Both the position numbers and the translations under genes were made by a program. Shown piece after piece: positions 29,547 to 36,166 of a DNA stretch of 40,438 nt. The DNA comes from Pseudomonadota bacterium. GTDB taxonomy: Bacteria > Desulfobacterota > JAPLJL01. The number at the start of each line of letters is the position of its first letter. The first letter of the stretch is position 1. The stretch lies in contig JAPLJI010000177.1 of assembly GCA_026388655.1 (NCBI GenBank), forward strand, positions 1 to 40,438, in the 5' to 3' direction. Below the pieces are notes generated by a model. The model did no database searches and had not been told where the DNA came from. It was given only the letters and a program-made list of their open reading frames with translations.

Positions 29547-31013
29547 TTACTGGCGTTTAGCGCTCCTGCGTCCCAGCTTAATCAATCCCAGTAAAACAAT
29601 CAGCAGTATGGCTGGCTGATCGGCCCCGGCCGGGAAGTTCTGGCAACCCTCGGTTCGCGGAGAAGGTTCCTCGCCGGAGCCGTTTTGCAGCCGGGCTCGA
29701 ATCCAGGGGGCATAGGTTTTCGAGTCGATATCGGAGATGGCGATTTCGGTCGTTCCGAAAGGAGAGATGAGCTCGGTGAAGAGAAAGAGCTGGGAGGGAC
29801 CCAGGCGGTCGCCGGTCTGGAATAGGTCGCGGGGATCCAGCCAGCTCTGCCGGGTCAGGAAATCGAAATTGCCGTCGGCAGGGATGTTCATGATCAGGGG
29901 ATGATTTTCATCCCGGTTGACTCCCCCGGAAATCCATTCCGGGAAGGAATCGGATTCACCTTCCCGGGGGAGCATTTGCTGAGCCACCCGGTAAACCGCG
30001 AGGCCCCGGGACTCGATCCGGCGGTCCCAGAGCGGGAGCCGTCCCCGGTTCTCCACCAGGAAATACCCGGAGCCATCACCCAGGCGGAAAATGTATCTTC
30101 CCTCCGGAGCGGGAGGGATCCTGACCTCCTCCGCTCCCTGGATTAAATACTCCTCGGCCCAACCGACCGCGAGGCGGCTGTCAGCGTCCAGGAGGGGGAT
30201 ATCGCAAATATTTTCATCACTGCAATAAGCGCCCATCAGCGAATAGAGCAGGCCGTAAGAGCTCCGGTCGGGATCGGAAAGTTCGGCGAAGCCCAGAAGA
30301 TGGCCAAACCCATGAAGGAGGGCCGCGTCATTCCGGGTGTAGTCTCCATCGGGCGGGAGGGAGTTGTCCACGATCGTGACCGCGTTGATCCGGACGGGTC
30401 CGGTGATGATTTCGGGGGCCAGCAGGGAAAGGGGAAAGGTGGCTTCCGCCGAGATCCCGTTCTGGGTGAAGAGCAACCCGTCGATCCAGCCGTCCGGGAG
30501 GCCGGCGGGGCCGTTCAGGTCGAAACGGGAGAGGTCAAAATTATACTTTTTCAGATCGCGTATTCTTTTTTCCACAATCGGGAGCCAGACAGAGGTGATC
30601 CCGGCCGGGGAGGTGACCCGGCAGCTCGAGAGGTCAAGGCCGGGGAGGGGGCAGGAATAAAGGGTAATCGGGTCCAGGACCTGAGCCTCGACCTCGAAAA
30701 GACCCCGGGAATTGTCCCGGAAATATCCGGCAAAGGTGGGGACGTCCTCCCGAATGGGCCCGAAGAAGCGTTTCAGGTGCTCGACATTCTGGGGCGGAAG
30801 ACCGGGGAGGGCGAAGTCCACCGGGATTACCAGGACCCGGCTTTTCCCGCGATTCGGAACCTTGACCGGGCCGATGTCGTCTTTTTGGGCGAACTGATCC
30901 ATAAACCCCGCAAAAACAGGTGAAAGGTGGAAGGTCAAGGGTGAAAGGAAAAAGGTGAAAAGTGAGAAGATAAAAACGGGAAAGAAAATGAAGATCAAAA
31001 TAGATTTCCTCAC
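29547..31013 (-). CDS. M6-like peptidase homologue with a degenerate zinc motif
   Basis: The 488-residue secreted protein resembles immune-inhibitor-A (M6) peptidases. The region includes S-R-V-L-V-I-P-V-D-F, F-G-P-I-R-E-D-V-P-T-F-A-G-Y-F-R-D-N-S-R-G and the zinc site L-L-H-G-F-G-H-L-L-G-F-A-E. The family motif is H-E-x-x-H; here the catalytic glutamate is glycine (codon GGG), so hydrolysis is unlikely although both histidines remain. A later S-L-M-G-A-Y-C segment corresponds to the Met-turn. The C-terminus has a hydrophobic segment followed by R-R-S-A-K-R-Q, like a sorting signal that leaves the protein membrane-held. The signal peptide (residues 16-35) is encoded by a short-word DNA array. 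Either a binding pseudo-enzyme or a recent lesion. Confidence 0.7.
   Translation of the reverse strand: MRKSILIFIFFPVFIFSLFTFFLSPLTFHLSPVFAGFMDQFAQKDDIGPVKVPNRGKSRVLVIPVDFALPGLPPQNVEHLKRFFGPIREDVPTFAGYFRDNSRGLFEVEAQVLDPITLYSCPLPGLDLSSCRVTSPAGITSVWLPIVEKRIRDLKKYNFDLSRFDLNGPAGLPDGWIDGLLFTQNGISAEATFPLSLLAPEIITGPVRINAVTIVDNSLPPDGDYTRNDAALLHGFGHLLGFAELSDPDRSSYGLLYSLMGAYCSDENICDIPLLDADSRLAVGWAEEYLIQGAEEVRIPPAPEGRYIFRLGDGSGYFLVENRGRLPLWDRRIESRGLAVYRVAQQMLPREGESDSFPEWISGGVNRDENHPLIMNIPADGNFDFLTRQSWLDPRDLFQTGDRLGPSQLFLFTELISPFGTTEIAISDIDSKTYAPWIRARLQNGSGEEPSPRTEGCQNFPAGADQPAILLIVLLGLIKLGRRSAKRQ
30911..30968 (-). repeat. Short-word array used as signal-peptide coding sequence
   Basis: On the plus strand this is a run of GGTGAAAGG, TGGAAGG, TCAAGGG, TGAAAGG, AAAAAGGTGAAAAG words like those at 25327-25366. 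Read on the minus strand it codes for F-S-L-F-T-F-F-L-S-P-L-T-F-H-L-S-P-V-F-A, the hydrophobic core and cleavage region of the M6-like protein. Confidence 0.7.
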
Positions 31014-31066
31014 CAGAAACCCGAAACTACAAACTCGAAACTTTTTATTTCCCGTTTTGGGAAATA

Positions 31067-31152
31067 TGCCGGGGACGGGAATCGAACCCGTACTCCACTT
31101 GCGCGGAAAGGGATTTTAAGTCCCTTGTGTCTACCGTTTCCACCACCCCGGC
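31067..31152 (-). tRNA. tRNA-Leu (UAA anticodon)
   Basis: On the minus strand the 86-base gene folds as a type II tRNA. The acceptor GCCGGGG pairs with CCCCGGC before discriminator A. The D arm has GGTGGAAACGGTAGAC. The anticodon stem AGGGA/TCCCT carries the loop CTTAAAA, hence UAA. A long variable arm follows, and the T arm reads CGGGTTCGATTCCCG. The CCA end is not encoded. Its first 40 bases are repeated exactly at 35039-35078, so the DNA now upstream of the gene (31153 onward) appears to be inserted and would have to supply its promoter. Confidence 0.95.
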
Positions 31153-31341
31153 AGTGCCTTATGGGCAGTTTCAAATTTATTCGAATTGCGGGAGTGATTC
31201 AATAGGAACTTACAGATTTCCAATATCGGTAATCTTTATCTGAAATTTAGAAAAGCAATAAGCAGACCGTCTCCCCCTAGATCACACAAGCCCTCATTTC
31301 AATTTCATCCCTAAAATTTGATGCCCGAGCCGGAAATGTCA

Positions 31342-31360
31342 AATGTCAAGGGCTGACCCC
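31342..31360 (-). repeat. Dispersed 19-bp motif GGGGTCAGCCCTTGACATT
   Basis: This is the inverse of the copy at 13593-13611, with all 19 bases identical. It is followed by a second TTTGACATTT. Similar GGGGTCAG...TTGACATT sequences often border small transposase genes, but none is seen at either site. Confidence 0.6.
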
Positions 31361-31412
31361 GCCGGTGTCCTTCAAAAAGCAAGGAACAAGCTCTGGTCCT
31401 ATTAGCTGGATT

Positions 31413-31910
31413 CTATATTATGGCCATGCGCGTCTTGTCCCACCCCTCGCTATAGGGCGAATGGAAATTCCACAAAAAGCCGAAATGGCTTATCTTCCAT
31501 TTATTTTCAACCCTTACAAATTCCATATCATACCTGCCGTGGCCCCACATTGCCCTTGCTATACAGCTTGTCTCCAGAAGATAGAATATCCCTGTTGCTC
31601 TGTCTCCATCGATATCAATAACCGGATTTAGAATAAGGTGTGATGCTGAGAAGAGATCTTTTTTATGAACCATGAGACGATAAAAACTTTCTATTTCTTC
31701 TTTACCATTACACTCAAACGCAAAGTTACCCTCACCCTCTTTAACCTCGCCTCTCACCCTGACATCCATGACAGCATCTTCTGTAAAGCATTCAATTACC
31801 TTATCCACTTCGCCGTAGTCCAGCCAGTAGGTGTAGTTAAATATGAGCTTTTTAATATTTTCGATATCCTCAAGCATCTTGATTCTTTTCTCAAGACTTT
31901 TGTCTGACAT
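31413..31910 (-). CDS. SnoaL/NTF2-like fold protein
   Basis: The 165-residue protein starts with a helix (L-E-D-I-E-N-I-K-K-L-I-F-N-Y) leading to Y-G-E-V-D-K-V-I-E-C-F-T-E-D-A-V, the signature of SnoaL_4-type polyketide cyclase or dehydratase-like small enzymes. Later come S-A-S-H-L-I-L-N-P-V-I-D-I-D-G-D-R-A-T-G and W-K-I-S-H-F. Such proteins bind a hydrophobic ligand in a cone-shaped pocket and may act as isomerases, dehydratases or cyclases; the reaction cannot be told. GGAGG lies six to eight bases before the ATG. It is the first visible cargo gene of the tRNA-Leu island, 123 bases downstream of the SDR gene in the same direction. Confidence 0.75.
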   Translation of the reverse strand: MSDKSLEKRIKMLEDIENIKKLIFNYTYWLDYGEVDKVIECFTEDAVMDVRVRGEVKEGEGNFAFECNGKEEIESFYRLMVHKKDLFSASHLILNPVIDIDGDRATGIFYLLETSCIARAMWGHGRYDMEFVRVENKWKISHFGFLWNFHSPYSEGWDKTRMAII

Positions 31911-32033
31911 ATTAGCCTCCAGATTTTTATATAGCTTCTTGTAAGTGAGCGCTGCTTTCGAAAAAAAATATTTAATTATTGAAAAATTTCAAAGTTTACT
32001 ATATGACTTTGTCAGTCAGAAAATTAAACGTAA

Positions 32034-32849
32034 TTACCGATCCTCTCTAAATTTTGAATATGCCCACGCCCCGCCATAACCGATAATCCGTGCAGCCCGG
32101 GGAGAAATGCGTTTTAGGGCGTAAGCAGACCTGCCGAGCCCGGTAATAACCATGCTCCGGTTTCGCTTTACCGCATGTATAATTCTTTTTGATATTCTTT
32201 CCGGTGATAATCCCAGAAAAGCCGGCATGTTTCTAACCCCGGATCGGAATCCCTTTATCTTCAAAGATTTAAAAATATTTGTCTGAACAACCCCGGGACA
32301 TACTACGGTTACGCCGATATTATATCTGTTGAGTTCAACGCGAAGCGCCTCGGAAAGGCCCATAATGCCGAACTTCGCCGCAGAATATGCGCTGTTGCTC
32401 GGTTGCCCGAGCAGTCCCATCCATGAAGATAAATTGACAATGTGTCCGCTTTTGCGTTCAATCATGCCCGGAACAAGATAGTGCAATGCATAAACAGGTC
32501 CCCAGAAATCCACTCCCATCAGCCATTCCCAGTCGGAGAGATCGGTATCCGCAAAATCGGCATAAAGGGCAACGCCGGCATTGTTCACCAGAATATCAAC
32601 CCGTTTATGATTTTCTATAGCGACTCTGCACAGCCTTTCTACATCGTTTCTATTGCCGATGTCAGCTATTACCGGCAAGACCTCCCTTCCTAAAGATTTT
32701 ACCTGCTCTACTGTTGCCATGAGGGTGTCTTTATTTATATCTGTTATTACAAGGTTTGCGCCCTCTTTCGCAAACTGCACCGCGAGTGCCTGTCCGATAC
32801 CGCTTGCGGCGCCCGTGACCAGGACAACCCTGTCTTTTATAGTTCTCAT
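32034..32849 (-). CDS. Short-chain dehydrogenase/reductase
   Basis: This 271-residue classical SDR has the cofactor motif V-T-G-A-A-S-G-I-G at residues 11-19. An acidic residue after the second strand (I-T-D-I-N) suggests NAD(H) preference. The I-L-V-N-N-A-G-V motif and the catalytic S-S-W...Y-S-A-A-K set with Tyr and Lys four apart are present. The C-terminal 45 residues form a basic helical tail (R-I-S-P-R-A-A-R-I-I-G-Y-G) of the kind seen in SDRs that associate with membranes and lipid substrates. The start is firm, with GGGAGGTAG before the ATG. It is probably cotranscribed with the hypothetical gene 17 bases upstream. Pairing with a SnoaL-like protein suggests a small oxidoreduction/dehydration pathway, possibly on a steroid or polyketide-like compound; that is inference. 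Confidence 0.88.
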   Translation of the reverse strand: MRTIKDRVVLVTGAASGIGQALAVQFAKEGANLVITDINKDTLMATVEQVKSLGREVLPVIADIGNRNDVERLCRVAIENHKRVDILVNNAGVALYADFADTDLSDWEWLMGVDFWGPVYALHYLVPGMIERKSGHIVNLSSWMGLLGQPSNSAYSAAKFGIMGLSEALRVELNRYNIGVTVVCPGVVQTNIFKSLKIKGFRSGVRNMPAFLGLSPERISKRIIHAVKRNRSMVITGLGRSAYALKRISPRAARIIGYGGAWAYSKFREDR

Positions 32850-32866
32850 GAACTACCTCCCGAAAT

Positions 32867-33211
32867 CTAGCGTTTCTGTATAATTTTCTGGCAGGGTTTT
32901 ATCATTGCTTCGTTCATGTTCTTGGTGATCTCTTTTCTCACCGCAGGTATTTTTGTCAGGGGTATCATTATTAAATTAAGCAGGATACTTTTAACGTCCT
33001 TGTACGGGAGATCGTAACGCCTGTTCTTCTTGTGATGCATGTGATCATCGGGCATGATAAAGCGGAGTTTTTCCCAGGTAAGGTCCCGTATTGTTTTATG
33101 TATGCCCAGGCCGAGAAAAGTTACCGGCTTGGTGTACTTTTGCCGGGAGGGCACAAGGCCCTTGTATACGGGATAAGGACCATAAAACAAGATCTGCACC
33201 CAAGCTTTCAT
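32867..33211 (-). CDS. Hypothetical basic protein in SDR operon
   Basis: From the ATG at 33211 (GGGGAA eight bases before it) the protein has 114 residues. A GTG at 33238 would add nine residues without a ribosome binding site. The sequence, M-K-A-W-V-Q-I-L-F-Y-G-P-Y-P-V-Y-K-G-L-V-P-S-R, is rich in lysine and aromatic residues. It has an H-M-H-H-K-K-N-R-R-Y cluster near the middle and a helix, L-N-L-I-M-I-P-L-T-K-I-P, towards the end. I know no family. It ends 17 bases before the SDR start, so the two are cotranscribed. The positive charge and amphipathic segments would suit membrane association. It could also be a decayed piece of a longer gene. Confidence 0.5.
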   Translation of the reverse strand: MKAWVQILFYGPYPVYKGLVPSRQKYTKPVTFLGLGIHKTIRDLTWEKLRFIMPDDHMHHKKNRRYDLPYKDVKSILLNLIMIPLTKIPAVRKEITKNMNEAMIKPCQKIIQKR

Positions 33212-33463
33212 CAATGATTTCCCCGAACGTGGAATCACTTGCCGGGGACGTTATATCTATATATTATATATTGTCTGATTGCAAGCTAAATTTTTTGAGT
33301 TTTAGCTCAAAAGATTATTTGACTGAATAGTTTTGGTGAATTATTAATTTGATAAATTATTTGTTTTATGATATTTTCCCCTGTCTTTTTCCGCTGCCGA
33401 CAAATATGTTTCTTTTTTTAATTTTGGAGTAATACCGTCTAAATAAAATAAGAGGAGGTGACC

Positions 33464-34765
33464 ATGAAAGCCACTGTATGCGTTACGGAAATCCGAGGGA
33501 ATCTCAGGGAAGCAATCCGAAAATGCTTTGATGCCTTTGGGGGGATCGACCGTATTTGCAAGGGGGAGGTCTTCATCAAGATCAATGCGCTCATGCCGGA
33601 CTTGACGGCCATGACGGACATCGATGTGATCCTGGAGACGGTCGCTCTGGTCAAGGAGGCACGACCCCAGCCGAAGAAGATTTACGTCTTTGACAGTGCT
33701 GCCGTCGGCTTTACTACTCGTGTTGTTTATATGATGGGAGATCTTGCGAAACGGATTAAGAAACTGGGGGCCATACCCCTGTACCTGGACGAGCAGCCGT
33801 CTGTCGATTTGGATTTCCGGGGAAAGGCATTGGACTATCCTGTGCCGATTCCAAGAATCCTGCATGAGAAACTGATTCTTCACAAGAATGAGAATACCTA
33901 TATCAATATTCCAAAACTCAAATGCCACATCCAAGCCCAGATGACGGCTTGCCTGAAGAATCAACACGGCCTGCTCTACAACAAGGAAAAGGCCTACAAT
34001 CACCACATGATCCATGAAAAGGTCGTTGAAATTTACAGAATGTTTAAGCCCGATTTCAACCTGGTGGAAGCGACTACCGTAACCAATCACGGCAACTTCG
34101 CCTATACGCCGGACTGGGCTATAAAATACGACCTCCTCCTGGCCGGAACCGATGCCGTGGCCGTCGACAGCGTGGGGGCAAGGTTGATGGGTTTTGACGG
34201 TCGGGAAATAGGGCACTTGAAAATTGCCCATGAGCAGGGGCTGGGAACGTGTTTGTATGATGAGATTGAAGTCATTCCGGACCGTTCACTTGTCGAGAAG
34301 AAGAAAAGGAACTTGAACAACCAGCTCGCCCAGGTCCCGATGCAGGCTTCGAAAGGCGTGGTCTTTATCGGGGGCAAAGAACGTTGTTGCGTTGCAGGGT
34401 GCGGATACGTCGAGTTCTGGACCAAGTACATCACGACCAGCGCGAAGAGCAAGCCCTTTGTGGCCGTTGTGGGAAAAGGCCACGACACCGCTGAACTGGA
34501 TAAATATCAGGGCCCATTCTTTGTCAATGGTCCCTGTGCGATACGCGAATTGAAAAGTTACTTCGAGCGACGCAAGGAAAAAGACCGCAAGCTCAAGGTT
34601 ATCTATGTGAATGAGCATTTCGACCTGATTCGGTCAATGATGGGCGTCATGAAAGCGGGACAAGTTTCGATGAAGGGCGCGATGAGCATGCTCAGGATTC
34701 CCATGGGAAAGATGATTATCGGCCTTACCTTGTCCATGGTTCATGGGTCTCGATACAAGACGTAG
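33464..34765 (+). CDS. DUF362 protein
   Basis: I start at the ATG at 33464, six bases after a strong AGGAGG, giving 433 residues. The sequence follows the DUF362 domain of iron-sulfur-associated proteins: V-F-I-K-I-N-A-L-M-P near residue 36, Y-I-N-I-P-K-L-K-C-H near 145, the M-T-A-C-L-K-N-Q-H-G motif, and A-G-T-D-A-V-A-V-D-S-V-G-A-R-L-M-G near 225. A second part from about residue 290 holds a cysteine pair (E-R-C-C-V-A-G-C-G) and ends in a hydrophobic-basic tail. The function is not established; related genes occur in anaerobes and near ferredoxins. It is transcribed away from the SDR operon from a shared AT-rich intergenic region (33239-33457), so a divergent control region is likely there. 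Confidence 0.75.
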   Translation: MKATVCVTEIRGNLREAIRKCFDAFGGIDRICKGEVFIKINALMPDLTAMTDIDVILETVALVKEARPQPKKIYVFDSAAVGFTTRVVYMMGDLAKRIKKLGAIPLYLDEQPSVDLDFRGKALDYPVPIPRILHEKLILHKNENTYINIPKLKCHIQAQMTACLKNQHGLLYNKEKAYNHHMIHEKVVEIYRMFKPDFNLVEATTVTNHGNFAYTPDWAIKYDLLLAGTDAVAVDSVGARLMGFDGREIGHLKIAHEQGLGTCLYDEIEVIPDRSLVEKKKRNLNNQLAQVPMQASKGVVFIGGKERCCVAGCGYVEFWTKYITTSAKSKPFVAVVGKGHDTAELDKYQGPFFVNGPCAIRELKSYFERRKEKDRKLKVIYVNEHFDLIRSMMGVMKAGQVSMKGAMSMLRIPMGKMIIGLTLSMVHGSRYKT

Positions 34766-35249
34766 TCGGAGATCAAAGTTTTCTTCTGGAAGCGTTATAA
34801 GAATCAGGCGGTCCGGCGGTCCGATGGTTATGGTTTGGATGCAATCACCATCGATACAGCTATCACAAGACCTGTAATCGCTGTTTTATCATATGAATAA
34901 ACTTCGCTAATTGCCCGGCTTTAGGCCATTCCCGTTCAGATGTTGATAGGAATTTTCTTTCCGGCCTGGTCAATATGCTTGTGGGGAATTAAGAATTTAC
35001 CAAGAAAGTTGAATGGTTAGTGGATCACAGCATAAAGAATTTTAAGTCCCTTGTGTCTACCGTTTCCACCACCCCGGCCGTATATTTAAAATTATAACAA
35101 TTTATTAGAATCTTTAAAATTTTCCCGTCTTTTAACGTCTGAGTTACGGTAATTTTAACCACAGGGATTACGAGCAATATGGAATTTGAAGCCGGTATTT
35201 GCAGACATGCTTTGACTTGAAAGGGGTTTGGTTTTAATCTGCTGGTTAA
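34766..35249. other. Gene-free end of the island, with right attachment copy
   Basis: 35039-35078 is the exact copy of the first 40 bases of the tRNA-Leu gene. The sequence inside (34766-35038) has no gene I can support; a few codons on the minus strand near 34930-35005 look protein-like but are too short to name. 35079-35249, outside the repeat, would be the original upstream region of the tRNA and begins TATATTTAAAATTATAAC, AT-rich as a promoter would be. Confidence 0.55.
35039..35078 (-). repeat. attachment-site copy of the tRNA-Leu 5' half
   Basis: Identical over 40 bases to 31113-31152 and in the same orientation. Identity stops one base before and immediately after. It contains the acceptor strand, D arm and anticodon arm but lacks the variable arm, T arm and 3' acceptor strand, so it cannot make a tRNA. 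Confidence 0.9.
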
Positions 35250-35723
35250 ATGGACAAGAAAATATCTGAACCAGCAACCGGCGATTTACTGACCCGCGAG
35301 GAGAAGCAACTGGCCGGGCTGATGCGCCTGTGGTCCGTTCTCTTCGGCCTGATGGGATTATTTTTTATCATTTCCCCCCAGATTTTTACCGAATTCCTGA
35401 ACCGATTCAGCCACCTGCTCTCCGGAGGCAACTACATTTCCTTGCCTTATCCCGCGGAGCGTTTCTGGTATTCCTTGACTGTATCCCTGATGGCTACGAT
35501 CACTTACCTGTCTTTCGTCGCTTCCCGGGATATTCGTCGGAATTTTCATTGCGTGATCGCGGTTTTGATCTGCAAGTTCACTTCCACGCTGTTTTTTCTT
35601 CTTTCCTTTGCTACCGGGCTCCGGTCGGCCGGATACCTGGTCTCCGCCCTGCTCTCGGACGGGCCGATCTTTTTGATCACCCTGGTTTTCGTCGTCAGGG
35701 CAATAAGGAGCAGGGTGAAGTAG
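35250..35723 (+). CDS. Small four-helix membrane protein, hypothetical
   Basis: The 157-residue protein has about four transmembrane segments: L-W-S-V-L-F-G-L-M-G-L-F-F-I-I near residue 30, W-Y-S-L-T-V-S-L-M-A-T-I-T-Y-L near 75, V-I-A-V-L-I-C-K-F-T-S-T-L-F-F-L near 105, and G-P-I-F-L-I-T-L-V-F-V-V near 140. The hydrophilic N-terminus of about 25 residues probably faces the cytoplasm. No catalytic or binding motif is seen and I recognise no family. It is the first gene outside the right boundary of the island and its base composition returns to that of the chromosome. The ATG lacks a clear ribosome binding site. Confidence 0.6.
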   Translation: MDKKISEPATGDLLTREEKQLAGLMRLWSVLFGLMGLFFIISPQIFTEFLNRFSHLLSGGNYISLPYPAERFWYSLTVSLMATITYLSFVASRDIRRNFHCVIAVLICKFTSTLFFLLSFATGLRSAGYLVSALLSDGPIFLITLVFVVRAIRSRVK

Positions 35724-36166
35724 GCAAAGGGCATAGGGCTGGGCGCAAAAGCAAAAAGCCTAAGAGCAAAAAGACAAAAGAGAGATCCTTCACTTTGTTC
35801 AGGATGACACCTTTGATGATTGCAGCATCAGCAAGCTGATGCACTCCATATAAGACTCAGACAATCGGCATTAAGGAGTTTGCGTGCCCCGCCAGAGGCG
35901 TGGGGGTCGCGAGAACCCACCCCCAGGGCTTCTAAAAACCAAAGAAGAAAAAGAATGTTATGGAGTGAAATAGCTTGCTATTTCAGAGCACCAGACAGAC
36001 CAGAAAAAGCGAGATCCTTCTCCCGCCAGAGGCGGGATCAGGATGACAACTGCGCGGAGCGGAGCATCAGAAGCTGATGCGCTCCAAAGAAAGACCGCAT
36101 TAGCAAGCTAAGGTACTCCAAAATAGGGGCAGTCTTACCCCTATCTCCAATCTTCTATCTCCTGCT
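35724..36166. repeat. Repeat-filled gap
   Basis: 35730-35780 is a short-word array (GGGCATAGGG, GCAAAAGCAAAAAGCC, AAGAGCAAAAAGAC). 35781-35810 and 36011-36049 are GAGATCCTTC...AGGATGAC units; the second carries a CCCGCC-agag-GGCGGG hairpin. 35899-35935 is a partial end of the GGGGGTGGG element (GTCGCGAGAACCCACCCCCA), followed by AAAACCAAAGAAG words as at 38212. GCATCAG...CTGATGCGCTCC half repeats lie between them. Confidence 0.6.

Larger units (their letters stand above)
31113..35078. mobile_element. Putative genomic island at tRNA-Leu
   Basis: A 40-bp exact direct repeat bounds the region: 31113-31152, inside the intact tRNA gene, and 35039-35078, a fragment containing only the 5' half and anticodon region. 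This is what site-specific integration into a tRNA gene leaves behind. The four genes inside (SnoaL-like, SDR, hypothetical, DUF362) and their spacers are visibly more AT-rich than both flanks. They have good ribosome binding sites and lack the palindromic repeats that fill the rest of the window. No integrase or recombinase is inside, so it is a remnant or was mobilised in trans. The repeat covers the 5' part of the tRNA, not the more usual 3' part. Confidence 0.65.

Noticed and set aside
31365-31631. An 88-codon plus-strand frame
   Set aside because: It is antisense to the end of the SnoaL-like gene, which has a good ribosome binding site and clear family motifs.
33239-33457. Possible riboswitch or small RNA between the divergent island operons
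   Set aside because: The sequence is simply AT-rich with no stable conserved fold that I can recognise. I treat it only as a divergent promoter region.
34930-35005. Short protein-like stretch on the minus strand (P-H-K-H-I-D-Q-A-G-K-K-I-P-I-N-I)
   Set aside because: Only about 24 codons between stops, with no start or ribosome binding site. It may be a gene remnant, but it is too short to name.
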